Shown here: piece after piece, positions 1-6,493 of the stretch | Layout: each line of letters opens with the position of its first letter | How positions within the stretch are numbered: the first letter of the stretch is position 1 | DNA from: Saprospiraceae bacterium | Lineage (GTDB): Bacteria > Bacteroidota > Bacteroidia > Chitinophagales > Saprospiraceae | Assembly: GCA_023299965.1 (NCBI GenBank) | Contig: JALZVN010000123.1 | Span: forward strand, 1 to 8,017 | Direction: 5' to 3' | Length of the DNA: 8,017 nt | Notes under the pieces: model-generated | What the model was told of the DNA's origin: nothing | The model's input: only the letters and a program-made list of their open reading frames with translations | The model's database searches: none | Program-made: the position numbers and the translations under genes

Positions 1-247
1 GATATGATCAGTGAGATATAGTCGTATATTGTCTCTTCTCGTACCTCGTCGAGCCTGCTCTACTCCTTATCTCACAAGAGCCTATCTCTGCTACGTACCA
101 CTTCTATCCCTTGCCCAATGGCTTATATCTCCTATGTTTATGGGGTACACTCTAATTAATGTACACTATCGTAGAAACAATGGACCGTATTCTACGATAT
201 ATTAGACTTTTTCTATAATTTTCGTTTCAGTTAAACACGCAAAGCGC
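1..247. other. Non-coding leader region, possibly with the last codons of an upstream gene
   Basis: No convincing gene is visible here. One frame is open from a GTG at 11 to about 205, but its product has no recognisable domain, low-complexity composition and no good start, so I treat it as chance. The plus strand of about 30-120 is rich in C and T compared with the rest of the window. There is no CAT on the plus strand, so no ATG start for a leftward gene. An upstream rightward gene could end within the first 21 bases, since stops occur in all three forward frames there, but which frame is used cannot be told. The heptamer GTACACT occurs twice in direct orientation (145-151 and 161-167). I see no tRNA or rRNA signature. 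Confidence 0.5.
167..199 (+). promoter_or_regulatory. Perfect 10-bp inverted repeat upstream of the PASTA gene
   Basis: TATCGTAGAA (167-176) is exactly complementary to TTCTACGATA (190-199), with a 13-base loop. Five T residues follow at 208-212, eight bases beyond the stem. That distance is longer than usual for an intrinsic terminator, so it could be a weak terminator of an upstream transcript, a leader hairpin or an operator. The stem ends 48 bases before the PASTA start codon. The pairing is seen directly; the role is inferred. Confidence 0.45.
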
Positions 248-1078
248 TTGATTTCAAAAATTAAAAGTATAGCTAAAGGATTTTGGTACTTTATATCTAG
301 TAAAGTGTTCCTAGTTAACCTAGGTATACTGGTAGTTGTACTTAGTATTCTTTTCTTTATGCTGAATATGTGGATGAAGAGTTATACCAAGCACGGATCT
401 TCATTGGACGTTCCGAATTTTGTTGGTATGGATGTAGATGCTGCGATGCGTGTATCCAAAGAAGATAAACTGAACCTACTGGTTATAGATTCTTCTACCT
501 ATAATCCTAAGGTAGAAGGGGGAGTGATTCTAGAGCAAAGTCCTATTCCAGATTCAAAAGTAAAAGAACAGCGTACAGTATATCTTACCATTTCCAAGTA
601 TATACCAAATGATGTAGTATTGCCTGAGTTGGTGGGGAACTATGATGCGACTAATTATGCCCGTAAGCTACAACGAAAAGGATTGCGTAGTCAGATTGGT
701 AAAAAGATATTTGACGCCAACCAACAGCCTAATACCATATTGTATATCGCTATAGATGGCAAGAAGATAACTGACGATGACATTAGTAAAGGAGTATCTG
801 CCTCAGAAGGAACAATGGTAGATCTTATCGTGACGGAACGAGGATTATCTTTAACAGACTTGCCTGAGTTGAATTGCTTATCCTACTCGGAGGCTAAATT
901 TATTATGAGTTCTTACAATTTAAATATTGGTTCTATTATCAATGATGAAACGGTGAAGGATCAGGCAAATGCCTATATATGGAAGCAAAGACCAGCTTAT
1001 TCGGCTGGTACTACTATAGCAATCGGTGCTCCCGTTGATTTATTTCTTACCCAATTTAAGCCTACTACTTGCAATTGA
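248..1078 (+). CDS. Membrane-anchored protein with three PASTA domains, no kinase
   Basis: The 276-residue product has a short basic cytoplasmic tail (about 1-18), one membrane segment (about 19-41) and an extracytoplasmic part made of three PASTA-like units at about 50-117, 122-197 and 203-268. Each shows the family pattern: a V/LPxLVG-like opening (VPNFVG at 56, LPELVG at 125, LPELNC at 205), a helix with an A-rich or Y-rich face, and a closing strand after a QxP-type turn (EQSPIP near 96, KQRPAY near 246). PASTA units bind peptidoglycan fragments or beta-lactams in Ser/Thr kinases and PBPs; here there is neither a kinase nor a transpeptidase domain, a form common in Bacteroidota. It is probably a periplasmic wall-sensing or scaffold protein. 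The start is TTG: an in-frame stop lies at 203-205 and the first ATG is residue 38, inside the membrane segment. The next gene follows on the same strand after about 105 bases. Confidence 0.85.
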   Translation: MISKIKSIAKGFWYFISSKVFLVNLGILVVVLSILFFMLNMWMKSYTKHGSSLDVPNFVGMDVDAAMRVSKEDKLNLLVIDSSTYNPKVEGGVILEQSPIPDSKVKEQRTVYLTISKYIPNDVVLPELVGNYDATNYARKLQRKGLRSQIGKKIFDANQQPNTILYIAIDGKKITDDDISKGVSASEGTMVDLIVTERGLSLTDLPELNCLSYSEAKFIMSSYNLNIGSIINDETVKDQANAYIWKQRPAYSAGTTIAIGAPVDLFLTQFKPTTCN

Positions 1079-1124
1079 TGCGGTATTTTGCCAGACACTT
1101 TTCTAAGCAGCAACATTTACTCCT

Positions 1125-1168
1125 ACAATTCGTTTTTAAATTGTGTTCAAGGGCATTTGTATCCCTTG
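1125..1168 (+). promoter_or_regulatory. Two consecutive small hairpins between the PASTA and T9SS genes
   Basis: ACAATT (1125-1130) pairs with AATTGT (1139-1144) over an 8-base loop, and three bases later CAAGGG (1148-1153) pairs with CCCTTG (1163-1168) over a 9-base loop. The second ends 15 bases before the preferred ATG of the following gene and is followed by only three T residues. They may be a weak terminator of the PASTA transcript or a leader structure affecting translation of the secreted protein. Short stems of this size can arise by chance in AT-rich DNA. Confidence 0.3.
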
Positions 1169-1183
1169 TTTAAACTACCAATA

Positions 1184-3085
1184 ATGCATAAATATCGATT
1201 CATTGTATTCGCAGTCTGTTTTTTAGCGTATTCTGTGTTATCTGCTCAGATAGAACTGGTTACACCAAGGTATAATCATATATTACAGCAGACCAAAACG
1301 CCTGTGCAGAAGCGTAGTGTTAGCTTAGATACCTTACCTTTTGTAGAAGACTTTGCGACAGGTGGTCCTTTCCCAAATTCAAGTAGATGGGAGGATAATG
1401 ATGTATTTGTCAATAATTCCCTAGCGATTGCACCTCCTTCGATTGGTGTAGCTACCTTAGATGGATTGGATGAAACTGGATCACCTTATGGTCGAAGTGA
1501 ATCAGGAGATACTCTCACGAGTGTGGCTATCAATTTAGATGTTGTGGTTGATGATTTACATCTGAGTTTCTTCGTTCAACCAAGGGGATTTGGAGATCAA
1601 CCAGAATTACTTGATAGCCTAATTTTAGAATTTTTGGATGTAAATGGAGTCTGGCAACTACAACGTTCCTATCAAGGGAGCGATACTCCTTTAACAGTCG
1701 ATGAGTTTATGTTTGATTTTGTTATGATTAGCAATACGGATTTCTTACACGAGGACTTCCAATTTCGATTTAGAAACAAGAGTTCTGGAAGGGGAGCAGT
1801 TGATTACTGGCATTTAGATATGATCAGATTACTCAACAATCAAGCACCGAGCTCTTCATTTAGAGATGTTGCCTTTCGATTCCCTTCAGAAGGAATATTG
1901 GACAGATATAGCGCAATGCCAGTTCGTCACTTTCGATCAAATACGGCTTCTCACTTAAGAGATATGTTTAGTTTGAGTATCATAAATCACTTTGATAGTA
2001 ATCGTCCTATTGGTTCCCCTACGTCATTGATGGAGATCAATGAAGTGAATAGTGGGCAAAATGTATTAGCGCCGCGACAATACTTGACTGGAGGGCAGAA
2101 CATAGATTCGAATACGAGTATCGAAAATACTATATCACAAAGTTTTTCTGTGAGCTCGACTATTGCAAATAGCAGTGATGAGTTACTTTTTGAAACAAGC
2201 TTTGTGCTCAATCCAGCAGAGGCAGATAATGATAAAGGTCATCTTGAGAATAATTTCATCACTACAGAAACAGTGATCGACGATTACTTTGCATACGATG
2301 ATGGGACAGCTGAACTTGGATTACTAGCACAAGGGGCAGGGACGAATATTGCTGTAGAGTTTCAGACGACTGTCCAAGATACCTTAAGTGCCATAGCGCT
2401 TCATATACCACGTCTTAAAACGGATGTATCGAATCAGTTTTTTAGTTTAAAGGTTTGGTTGAATGATCTAACATCTGAACCCGTATTTGAAGGAAATCTT
2501 TTGCACCCAATATATGTAGATGAATTTGCAGACACTCTTCAAGGATTTACGACCTATAGATTACAGGAAACCTTCACTGGTGTATTGCGACCGGTCGAGA
2601 TACCGGCTAATACTACTTTCTATATAGGATGGGAGCAAGTTAGTGATGAGTTTATTGATGCTATTCCAGTTGGGTTTGATGTCAATACTACAGGGGTTTC
2701 TCAGTATAATTTCTTTAGTACAGATGAACAAGACTGGTTTGACTTTGAATCTGAAAATCTAGATGGAGCTTTATTAATTCGCCCTGTTATGGGTGTGGAC
2801 AACGCGATTTTCACCTCGGTAGGGGAGACTGATTCATTGGAAGGTATTAAAGTATATCCCAATCCCAATAATACAGGTCTTTTGAATATCGAACTTGATG
2901 AGGTGGCGCAGAGTCGAATCAAGGAAGCTAGAATAATAGATGTGAATGGAAGATTGGTACATGTACAAAAGGAAGGATTACATCAAATTGCCTTACCGTA
3001 TGTAGCCGCGGGCGTTTATTTTATTAATTTTGCAGATGACTCAAACAATCTTATTTATAGAGAAAAACTTATAATTCAAGAATAA
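1184..3085 (+). CDS. Secreted protein with T9SS type A C-terminal sorting domain
   Basis: From the ATG at 1184 the product is 633 residues. It opens with a signal peptide (MHKYRF, hydrophobic core to about 18, likely cleavage after VLSA at 21). The frame is open further upstream to a TTG at 1088, but that would put 32 unlikely residues before the signal peptide, so I reject the longer form. The C-terminal roughly 79 residues (from about 555) form a T9SS type A sorting domain: VYPNPN opening, a central DVNGRLV strand, GVYFINF, and a final basic strand before the end. Such proteins cross the outer membrane by the type IX system and are surface-attached or released. The body is beta-rich and acidic; FVEDFATGG near the N-terminus and DYFAYDDGTAE in the middle are motifs common in Bacteroidota T9SS cargo. 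No catalytic signature is recognised. I see no cysteine in the mature part. Confidence 0.85.
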   Translation: MHKYRFIVFAVCFLAYSVLSAQIELVTPRYNHILQQTKTPVQKRSVSLDTLPFVEDFATGGPFPNSSRWEDNDVFVNNSLAIAPPSIGVATLDGLDETGSPYGRSESGDTLTSVAINLDVVVDDLHLSFFVQPRGFGDQPELLDSLILEFLDVNGVWQLQRSYQGSDTPLTVDEFMFDFVMISNTDFLHEDFQFRFRNKSSGRGAVDYWHLDMIRLLNNQAPSSSFRDVAFRFPSEGILDRYSAMPVRHFRSNTASHLRDMFSLSIINHFDSNRPIGSPTSLMEINEVNSGQNVLAPRQYLTGGQNIDSNTSIENTISQSFSVSSTIANSSDELLFETSFVLNPAEADNDKGHLENNFITTETVIDDYFAYDDGTAELGLLAQGAGTNIAVEFQTTVQDTLSAIALHIPRLKTDVSNQFFSLKVWLNDLTSEPVFEGNLLHPIYVDEFADTLQGFTTYRLQETFTGVLRPVEIPANTTFYIGWEQVSDEFIDAIPVGFDVNTTGVSQYNFFSTDEQDWFDFESENLDGALLIRPVMGVDNAIFTSVGETDSLEGIKVYPNPNNTGLLNIELDEVAQSRIKEARIIDVNGRLVHVQKEGLHQIALPYVAAGVYFINFADDSNNLIYREKLIIQE

Positions 3086-3089
3086 TAGT

Positions 3090-3386
3090 ATGGATATTAA
3101 CGTAGATGAACTAAAACAAAAGCTAGATCAAAAGGAATCTTTCATTTTTATAGATGTAAGAGAGCCTCATGAATATGAAGAATTCAATCTAGGAGCAGAA
3201 CTTATTCCTTTGGGGGATGTGATGAAAATAATTGCTCAATATGAAGATAGAAAAGAGGAAGAAATAGTTGTACACTGCAGAAGTGGCGCTAGGAGTGGGC
3301 AGGCTAAAAATTTCCTTACGGAAGCAGGTTTCAAAAATGTGAGGAATCTTGAAGGAGGTGTTTTAGCTTGGAAGGAGAAATATTAA
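3090..3386 (+). CDS. Single-domain rhodanese-like sulfurtransferase
   Basis: This 98-residue protein is one complete rhodanese domain without signal peptide, so cytoplasmic. Visible family marks are IDVREPHEYE (21-30, the CH2A-type region), and the active-site loop HCRSGARS (62-69) with the catalytic cysteine at 63, followed by GGVLAW near the end (89-94). The loop has the CxxGxR pattern of active single-domain rhodaneses (GlpE/PspE type), which carry sulfur as a cysteine persulfide. The cysteine is intact, so activity is likely; the acceptor is unknown. It begins four bases after the stop of the T9SS gene, so the two are probably cotranscribed although their products work in different compartments. 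A strong terminator follows 14 bases after the stop. Confidence 0.9.
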   Translation: MDINVDELKQKLDQKESFIFIDVREPHEYEEFNLGAELIPLGDVMKIIAQYEDRKEEEIVVHCRSGARSGQAKNFLTEAGFKNVRNLEGGVLAWKEKY

Positions 3387-3400
3387 TTTTGCCTACATTA

Positions 3401-3449
3401 AAACAAAAAAGCACCCTCAGGTTTAAAACTTAAGGGTGCTTTTTTGTTT
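3401..3449. terminator. Bidirectional intrinsic terminator
   Basis: A perfect 17-bp inverted repeat: left arm 3401-3417, right arm 3433-3449, 15-base loop. The GC core is GCACCCT/AGGGTGC, flanked by A6 on one side and T6 on the other, so each strand yields a hairpin followed by a U tract. It lies between the converging rhodanese gene (stop at 3386) and SPOR gene (stop at 3466) and can end both transcripts. Confidence 0.93.
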
Positions 3450-3465
3450 GCGTTATTCTTACTGG

Positions 3466-4113
3466 TTAATCTCCAAAAAACTTTGAACGCATTTTGTGAA
3501 CATATGCGTTAATGTTTTTATTCTTTAATTCTAATGACATGGCTCTTGCACTTGATTCAAGATTATGCTTTGCAGAAACGACTGAGTAGTATTGAGAAAA
3601 GTCAAAGACAATCTTTTGTGCATCATCATATCCCATATCTTTAAGTTTTTCAACCATTTTATCAGCATTTACTTCATTTGAAAAGGAGCCAGCTATAACT
3701 AAAAAGTCTGCGTTTTCGCTGGAGCTGTAAGTAGTTTCGCTAATCGCTTCCCTAGATATTGTTTTTCTTTTTGCAGATTTTTCTATAAAATCATCTTTAT
3801 TATCAACTGAAGCATACTCCTCGGCAACGAATTCGAAGTCATCATCTTCTACATCAGCCGATGGATTTTCCTTTGCATTCTCTTCTTTGTATTCATCTTC
3901 TAGACTATCTCTGTCTTCATTCTCATCGCTAATGATATATCCATCATCTCCGGAGTCTTCATCTGCTTTAAAAATAACATCTTCTTCTAAACCTCCATCT
4001 ATATTTGCCATGTGCTCTTGCGTAGCGTCACTACCACAAGAGTGCATAACCTGCGCAAACCAGATATAACCAACAAAAAGAATAATTGAAAACCAAATTA
4101 TTTTTCTTAACAT
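3466..4113 (-). CDS. SPOR-domain envelope protein with a long acidic linker
   Basis: From the ATG at 4113 the product is 215 residues: a basic N-terminus and hydrophobic segment (about 4-24), then MHSCGSD with a cysteine at 26, a very acidic linker (about 41-110, 30 Asp/Glu among 70 residues), a short basic patch (KSAKRK, 112-117), and a C-terminal SPOR domain (about 136-207; FLVIAGSFSNEVNADKMVEK opening, YYSVVS strand in the middle). SPOR domains bind septal peptidoglycan stripped of stem peptides, so a role in cell division or wall remodelling is likely. The cysteine could be a lipidation site, but residues before it (VMHS) fit the lipobox poorly; a single-pass membrane anchor is the alternative. 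An upstream in-frame ATG at 4173 exists, but it would add 20 residues before the hydrophobic segment and lie upstream of the candidate promoter at 4153-4160, so I prefer 4113. Confidence 0.82.
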   Translation of the reverse strand: MLRKIIWFSIILFVGYIWFAQVMHSCGSDATQEHMANIDGGLEEDVIFKADEDSGDDGYIISDENEDRDSLEDEYKEENAKENPSADVEDDDFEFVAEEYASVDNKDDFIEKSAKRKTISREAISETTYSSSENADFLVIAGSFSNEVNADKMVEKLKDMGYDDAQKIVFDFSQYYSVVSAKHNLESSARAMSLELKNKNINAYVHKMRSKFFGD

Positions 4114-4152
4114 ATTTAGTGTAGTATATGCATTTTGTGAATAAACAGTTGA

Positions 4153-4160
4153 CAAAGATA
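4153..4160 (-). promoter_or_regulatory. Bacteroidota-type -7 promoter element for the SPOR gene
   Basis: Read on the minus strand this is TATCTTTG, an exact match to the TAnnTTTG consensus known for the main sigma factor of Bacteroidota. Transcription would begin near 4147, giving a leader of about 35 bases to the ATG at 4113. I see no good TTG (-33) element at the usual spacing, which lowers confidence. The site supports the shorter start of the gene. Confidence 0.5.
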
Positions 4161-4217
4161 AGGATATAAACAATATATATATGTAATATATTGTCCAATA
4201 ATGTGCGAGTACAAGTT

Positions 4218-4237
4218 AAAAGGGGAGCTTTATCCCT
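4218..4237 (-). terminator. Possible weak terminator after dcd
   Basis: On the minus strand GGGA (4236-4233 region) and TCCC (4226-4223) can pair over a 6-base loop, followed by a C and four T residues, about 30 bases after the dcd stop codon. The stem is only four base pairs, so termination here would be weak and some readthrough into the SPOR gene is possible. Confidence 0.25.
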
Positions 4238-4267
4238 ACAGTCAACAGAAAAATAAGGATTTTTTTG

Positions 4268-4804
4268 CTAGAATGCGTTCTTCCACATCATACTTTCTAC
4301 TGGTTTGGCGGATTTTTCATTGTATTTGGCGCCTTCTTTCTTATTATAGTAGTTGTGAATGTCACCTTCTACTGCAAAGTAAATTAGCTGTCCGATAGGC
4401 ATTCCTGCGTAGATTCTTACTGGTTGGACGCAAGATATCTCAAGTGTCCAATTGTTACAAAAACCTACATCCCCTTTACCTGCAGTCGCATGGATATCGA
4501 TACCTAATCTCCCAACGCTAGATTTACCTTCTAAGAATGGTACTGCTGTATGTGTTTCTGTATATTCTTCAGTAACTCCTAGATATAGCGTTCCTGGTTG
4601 AATTACAAAGCCATCTTTTGGGATTTGGAAATGAGAGACATTATTATGTCTCTTAGCATCTAATACACGATCATTATATACAGCTAAATTGACTCCTAAA
4701 TGTACGTCGTACGAATTGGTACCCAAGGATTCAGGGCGATAAGGCTCGATTACAATATCTTTTGATGAAATGGCCTCCTTAATCTTTATGTCTGAAAAAA
4801 TCAT
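4268..4804 (-). CDS. dcd: dCTP deaminase
   Basis: This 178-residue protein has the normal length and order of the dUTPase-fold dCTP deaminase family, cytoplasmic, which converts dCTP to dUTP and ammonia in dTMP supply. Visible landmarks: MIFSDIKIKEAI at the start, the LGTNSYDVHLG strand (28-37), the nucleotide-binding loop EGKSSVGRLGI (92-102), the TAGKGDVGF stretch (107-115), WTLEIS with the expected catalytic glutamate at 122, PIGQL (136-140), and the C-terminal YNKKEGAKY lid (153-161). The EGKSS form occurs in bifunctional deaminase/dUTPase members such as the mycobacterial enzyme, but this alone does not show whether dUTP is further hydrolysed. The ATG overlaps the TGA stop of the upstream WD40 gene (ATGA, 4801-4804), so translation of the two is probably coupled. 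Confidence 0.93.
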   Translation of the reverse strand: MIFSDIKIKEAISSKDIVIEPYRPESLGTNSYDVHLGVNLAVYNDRVLDAKRHNNVSHFQIPKDGFVIQPGTLYLGVTEEYTETHTAVPFLEGKSSVGRLGIDIHATAGKGDVGFCNNWTLEISCVQPVRIYAGMPIGQLIYFAVEGDIHNYYNKKEGAKYNEKSAKPVESMMWKNAF

Positions 4805-5718
4805 GTTTTATATTTTATTTCCCATATTTTAATGGATCTGTCGTCGCTGCAAGATATAAGTATAGATTCAGAAAGCCACAATAAATGATTAACAGAATTT
4901 ACGTGACCTAAATCTCTAATGGATTCTATTACTTTGAGCAATTTGTATGACTTGGCATCCCAAATTTTGATTGTTTTATCGCGACTTGCGGTCGCAAATA
5001 ACTTACCAGAAGGGTTGAGTTTAATAGCATTTATCGTAAATAGATGGGCAGGTACACCTTTATAAATGTTTAAGGAAGTGCCTTCCGTCCAAATATTAAG
5101 CATGGCATCTCTACCACCACTCAATAGGTGTTGCAACTGCGGATCAAAAGCCAAGGAAAAAACGGAATTCTCGTGCGCGTGTTTGATTACATCTACTATT
5201 GTTTTGGTATGCAAATCAATCATGAAAATCGATTTATCACTAGCGCCTACATATATAATCGAATCACTGAAGGCAATAGACCTAAGACTATCTCCGGAAA
5301 TTTTCATGCTTTCCACTTGGCCAACATTTTGGAGACTCCATTTACTGAGCATTCCTTGCCCCCCTAGCGTATATAGTTCTCGGTTTATCATTGTGATGCC
5401 AAATACACCTTTTTTGTGATGTTTGAATCTTCTAGTTCGTTCAGCATCAAGTAGATTGATAAAATGTACTTCACCATGCATATCACCAGCGACTAACAGA
5501 TTTGAACTTTCTTCAAACAATAAGCTGAATATTTGGGTGTCTGTTTTCGCAACGAGTTTTCCTGTCTCAACATCTTTACTATTAAGATCCCATTTTACAA
5601 TCCAACCATCGCCTCCGGCTGAAAGAAAGGTGTTTTCTCCAGCACCTTGCAATTGATATACTGCACCATTGTGCCCTGTTAGGGTATGAAGATGTTTTAT
5701 ACTGATTGCTATTGACAA
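4801..5718 (-). CDS. Seven-bladed WD40 beta-propeller protein
   Basis: The 305-residue product has no signal peptide or membrane segment and consists almost wholly of WD40 repeats. Seven blades can be placed: about 15-44 (GHNG...VKWD), 60-89, 100-130 (KHHKKG...SKWSL), 143-170, 180-210 (HAHENS...NIW), 223-253 (PAHLFT...IKIWD) and 271-299 (GHVNSV...IKIWE). Blades 1, 5, 6 and 7 carry the clearest GH and W-D/E motifs; 2 and 4 are degenerate. Seven blades make a closed ring, so this is a free-standing cytoplasmic propeller, expected to serve as a protein-interaction platform; no enzymatic domain is fused. The start is TTG at 5718: an in-frame stop is at 5743-5745 and the next in-frame ATG is residue 80. 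It is the first gene of a leftward operon and overlaps dcd by four bases, suggesting a partnership or shared dosage, which is inference. Confidence 0.85.
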   Translation of the reverse strand: MSIAISIKHLHTLTGHNGAVYQLQGAGENTFLSAGGDGWIVKWDLNSKDVETGKLVAKTDTQIFSLLFEESSNLLVAGDMHGEVHFINLLDAERTRRFKHHKKGVFGITMINRELYTLGGQGMLSKWSLQNVGQVESMKISGDSLRSIAFSDSIIYVGASDKSIFMIDLHTKTIVDVIKHAHENSVFSLAFDPQLQHLLSGGRDAMLNIWTEGTSLNIYKGVPAHLFTINAIKLNPSGKLFATASRDKTIKIWDAKSYKLLKVIESIRDLGHVNSVNHLLWLSESILISCSDDRSIKIWEIKYKT

Positions 5719-5737
5719 GTGATCTAGGTTTAGGTTA

Positions 5738-5745
5738 CAAAACTA
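5738..5745 (-). promoter_or_regulatory. Candidate -7 element for the WD40-dcd operon
   Basis: On the minus strand the bases read TAGTTTTG, matching the Bacteroidota TAnnTTTG consensus, 20 bases before the TTG start of the WD40 gene. The predicted leader is only about 10-15 bases. No clear TTG -33 element is seen at the expected distance. The short leader and TTG start suggest modest translation initiation. Confidence 0.4.
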
Positions 5746-5775
5746 ACTATTCTTTTTGTCAGGACTCATAAGTAA

Positions 5776-5831
5776 TCGAATATTTGATCTTAAGAAAATG
5801 AATTTTACAAATTGTTAATTTCGTATCTTTC
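5776..5831 (+). promoter_or_regulatory. Probable promoter region of the phosphopantetheinyl transferase gene
   Basis: This AT-rich part of the divergent gap contains TTTG at 5783-5786 and, 19 bases later, TACAAATTG (5806-5814), a near match to the -33/-7 spacing of Bacteroidota promoters but with the TTG shifted by one base. A second imperfect -7, TATCTTTC, lies at 5824-5831. A 12-base near-palindrome (TCGAATATTTGA, 5776-5787, one G/T mismatch pair) overlaps the first element and could be an operator. None of these is a perfect consensus match. Confidence 0.3.
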
Positions 5832-5845
5832 CCTTCAATTTAACT

Positions 5846-6493
5846 ATGTCATTAATCGTACAAGAAAATATTCAGCCAATTGGAGAATTTGGGATTTGGC
5901 ACATCTCTGAGACCCGTGAATTCTTTTTGAGTCGGCTGGAGCTGACAAGTAAGGAAAAAGCACGTTATGCGCTTATGAAAGGGCGTTTACAAATAGAATG
6001 GTTAGCTGCTAGGTATCTTTTGCATACTCTATCTGGGCGCCCTATACGTGGGAAATTATTTAAAGATGAATATGGTAAGCCGTATCTTGAAGATAGCTCT
6101 TTCCATATTTCCTTGAGTCATAGTAAAGATATGGCTGCGGTGATTGCTAGTCCTTTTGTATGTGGGATAGATATACAATTGATTGTGCCAAAGATAGAGC
6201 GTATCGCCCCAAAGTTTATGAGTCAAGCTGAATTGAATGCCATTGTAAATAATCCCATTTTACACATGCACATTGTTTGGGGAGCTAAAGAGTGTTTATA
6301 CAAATCATACGGAAAAAGGAAACTGGACTTCAAAAAACATATTTTTATTGATTCATTCCTTCTGACAAAAGATAGTGGCACTTTTACAGGAACTGTCAAA
6401 AAAGATAGCTTTGAAGCAAGATATCAATTGTATTTTCAGCGTTATGATGATTATATATTAGTTTATAGTACACAACTGAATAAGAATGAGTAA
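5846..6493 (+). CDS. Sfp-type 4'-phosphopantetheinyl transferase
   Basis: The 215-residue cytoplasmic protein transfers the phosphopantetheine arm of coenzyme A to a serine of acyl- or peptidyl-carrier proteins. Family landmarks appear in order: GRLQIEWLAARYLL (46-59), the DEYGKPYL substrate loop (74-81), FHISLSHS (86-93), CGIDIQ with the Mg2+-binding aspartate at 109, and WGAKECLYKSYGK (145-157) with the WxxKE glutamate at 149 and lysine at 153. The length fits the Sfp/HetI type, not the roughly 120-residue AcpS type. No synthase genes lie nearby, so a general role in activating the fatty-acid carrier protein is the simplest reading; secondary metabolism cannot be excluded. The sequence is fairly divergent, with KEC where KEA is usual and Q after GIDI where E is common. 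The stop overlaps the next gene by eight bases. Confidence 0.85.
   Translation: MSLIVQENIQPIGEFGIWHISETREFFLSRLELTSKEKARYALMKGRLQIEWLAARYLLHTLSGRPIRGKLFKDEYGKPYLEDSSFHISLSHSKDMAAVIASPFVCGIDIQLIVPKIERIAPKFMSQAELNAIVNNPILHMHIVWGAKECLYKSYGKRKLDFKKHIFIDSFLLTKDSGTFTGTVKKDSFEARYQLYFQRYDDYILVYSTQLNKNE

Noticed and set aside
11..205. Short forward open frame of 64 codons
   Set aside because: GTG start, no domain-like pattern, composition unlike the neighbouring genes, and it overlaps the inverted repeat at 167-199.
1088..1183. Longer start (TTG at 1088) for the T9SS protein
   Set aside because: It would place 32 residues ahead of a clean signal peptide; the ATG at 1184 fits secretion far better.
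1987..2922. Two reverse-strand open frames inside the T9SS gene (1987-2211 and 2701-2922)
   Set aside because: They are antisense to a well-supported coding region and show no domain or signal of their own.
4114..4173. Longer start (ATG at 4173) for the SPOR protein
   Set aside because: It adds 20 residues before the hydrophobic anchor and lies upstream of the TATCTTTG promoter element, which would exclude it from the transcript.
3887..4398. Forward open frames opposite the SPOR and dcd genes
   Set aside because: Ser-rich or mixed composition comes from the complement of the acidic linker and of dcd; no start context or domain supports them.
5066..5656. Several forward open frames opposite the WD40 gene
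   Set aside because: They are antisense shadows of the WD40 reading frame, with no recognisable protein features.
4268..5718. WD40-dcd as a phage-defence module
   Set aside because: The deaminase is the housekeeping dUTPase-fold type, no other defence gene is present, and there are no mobile-element marks.
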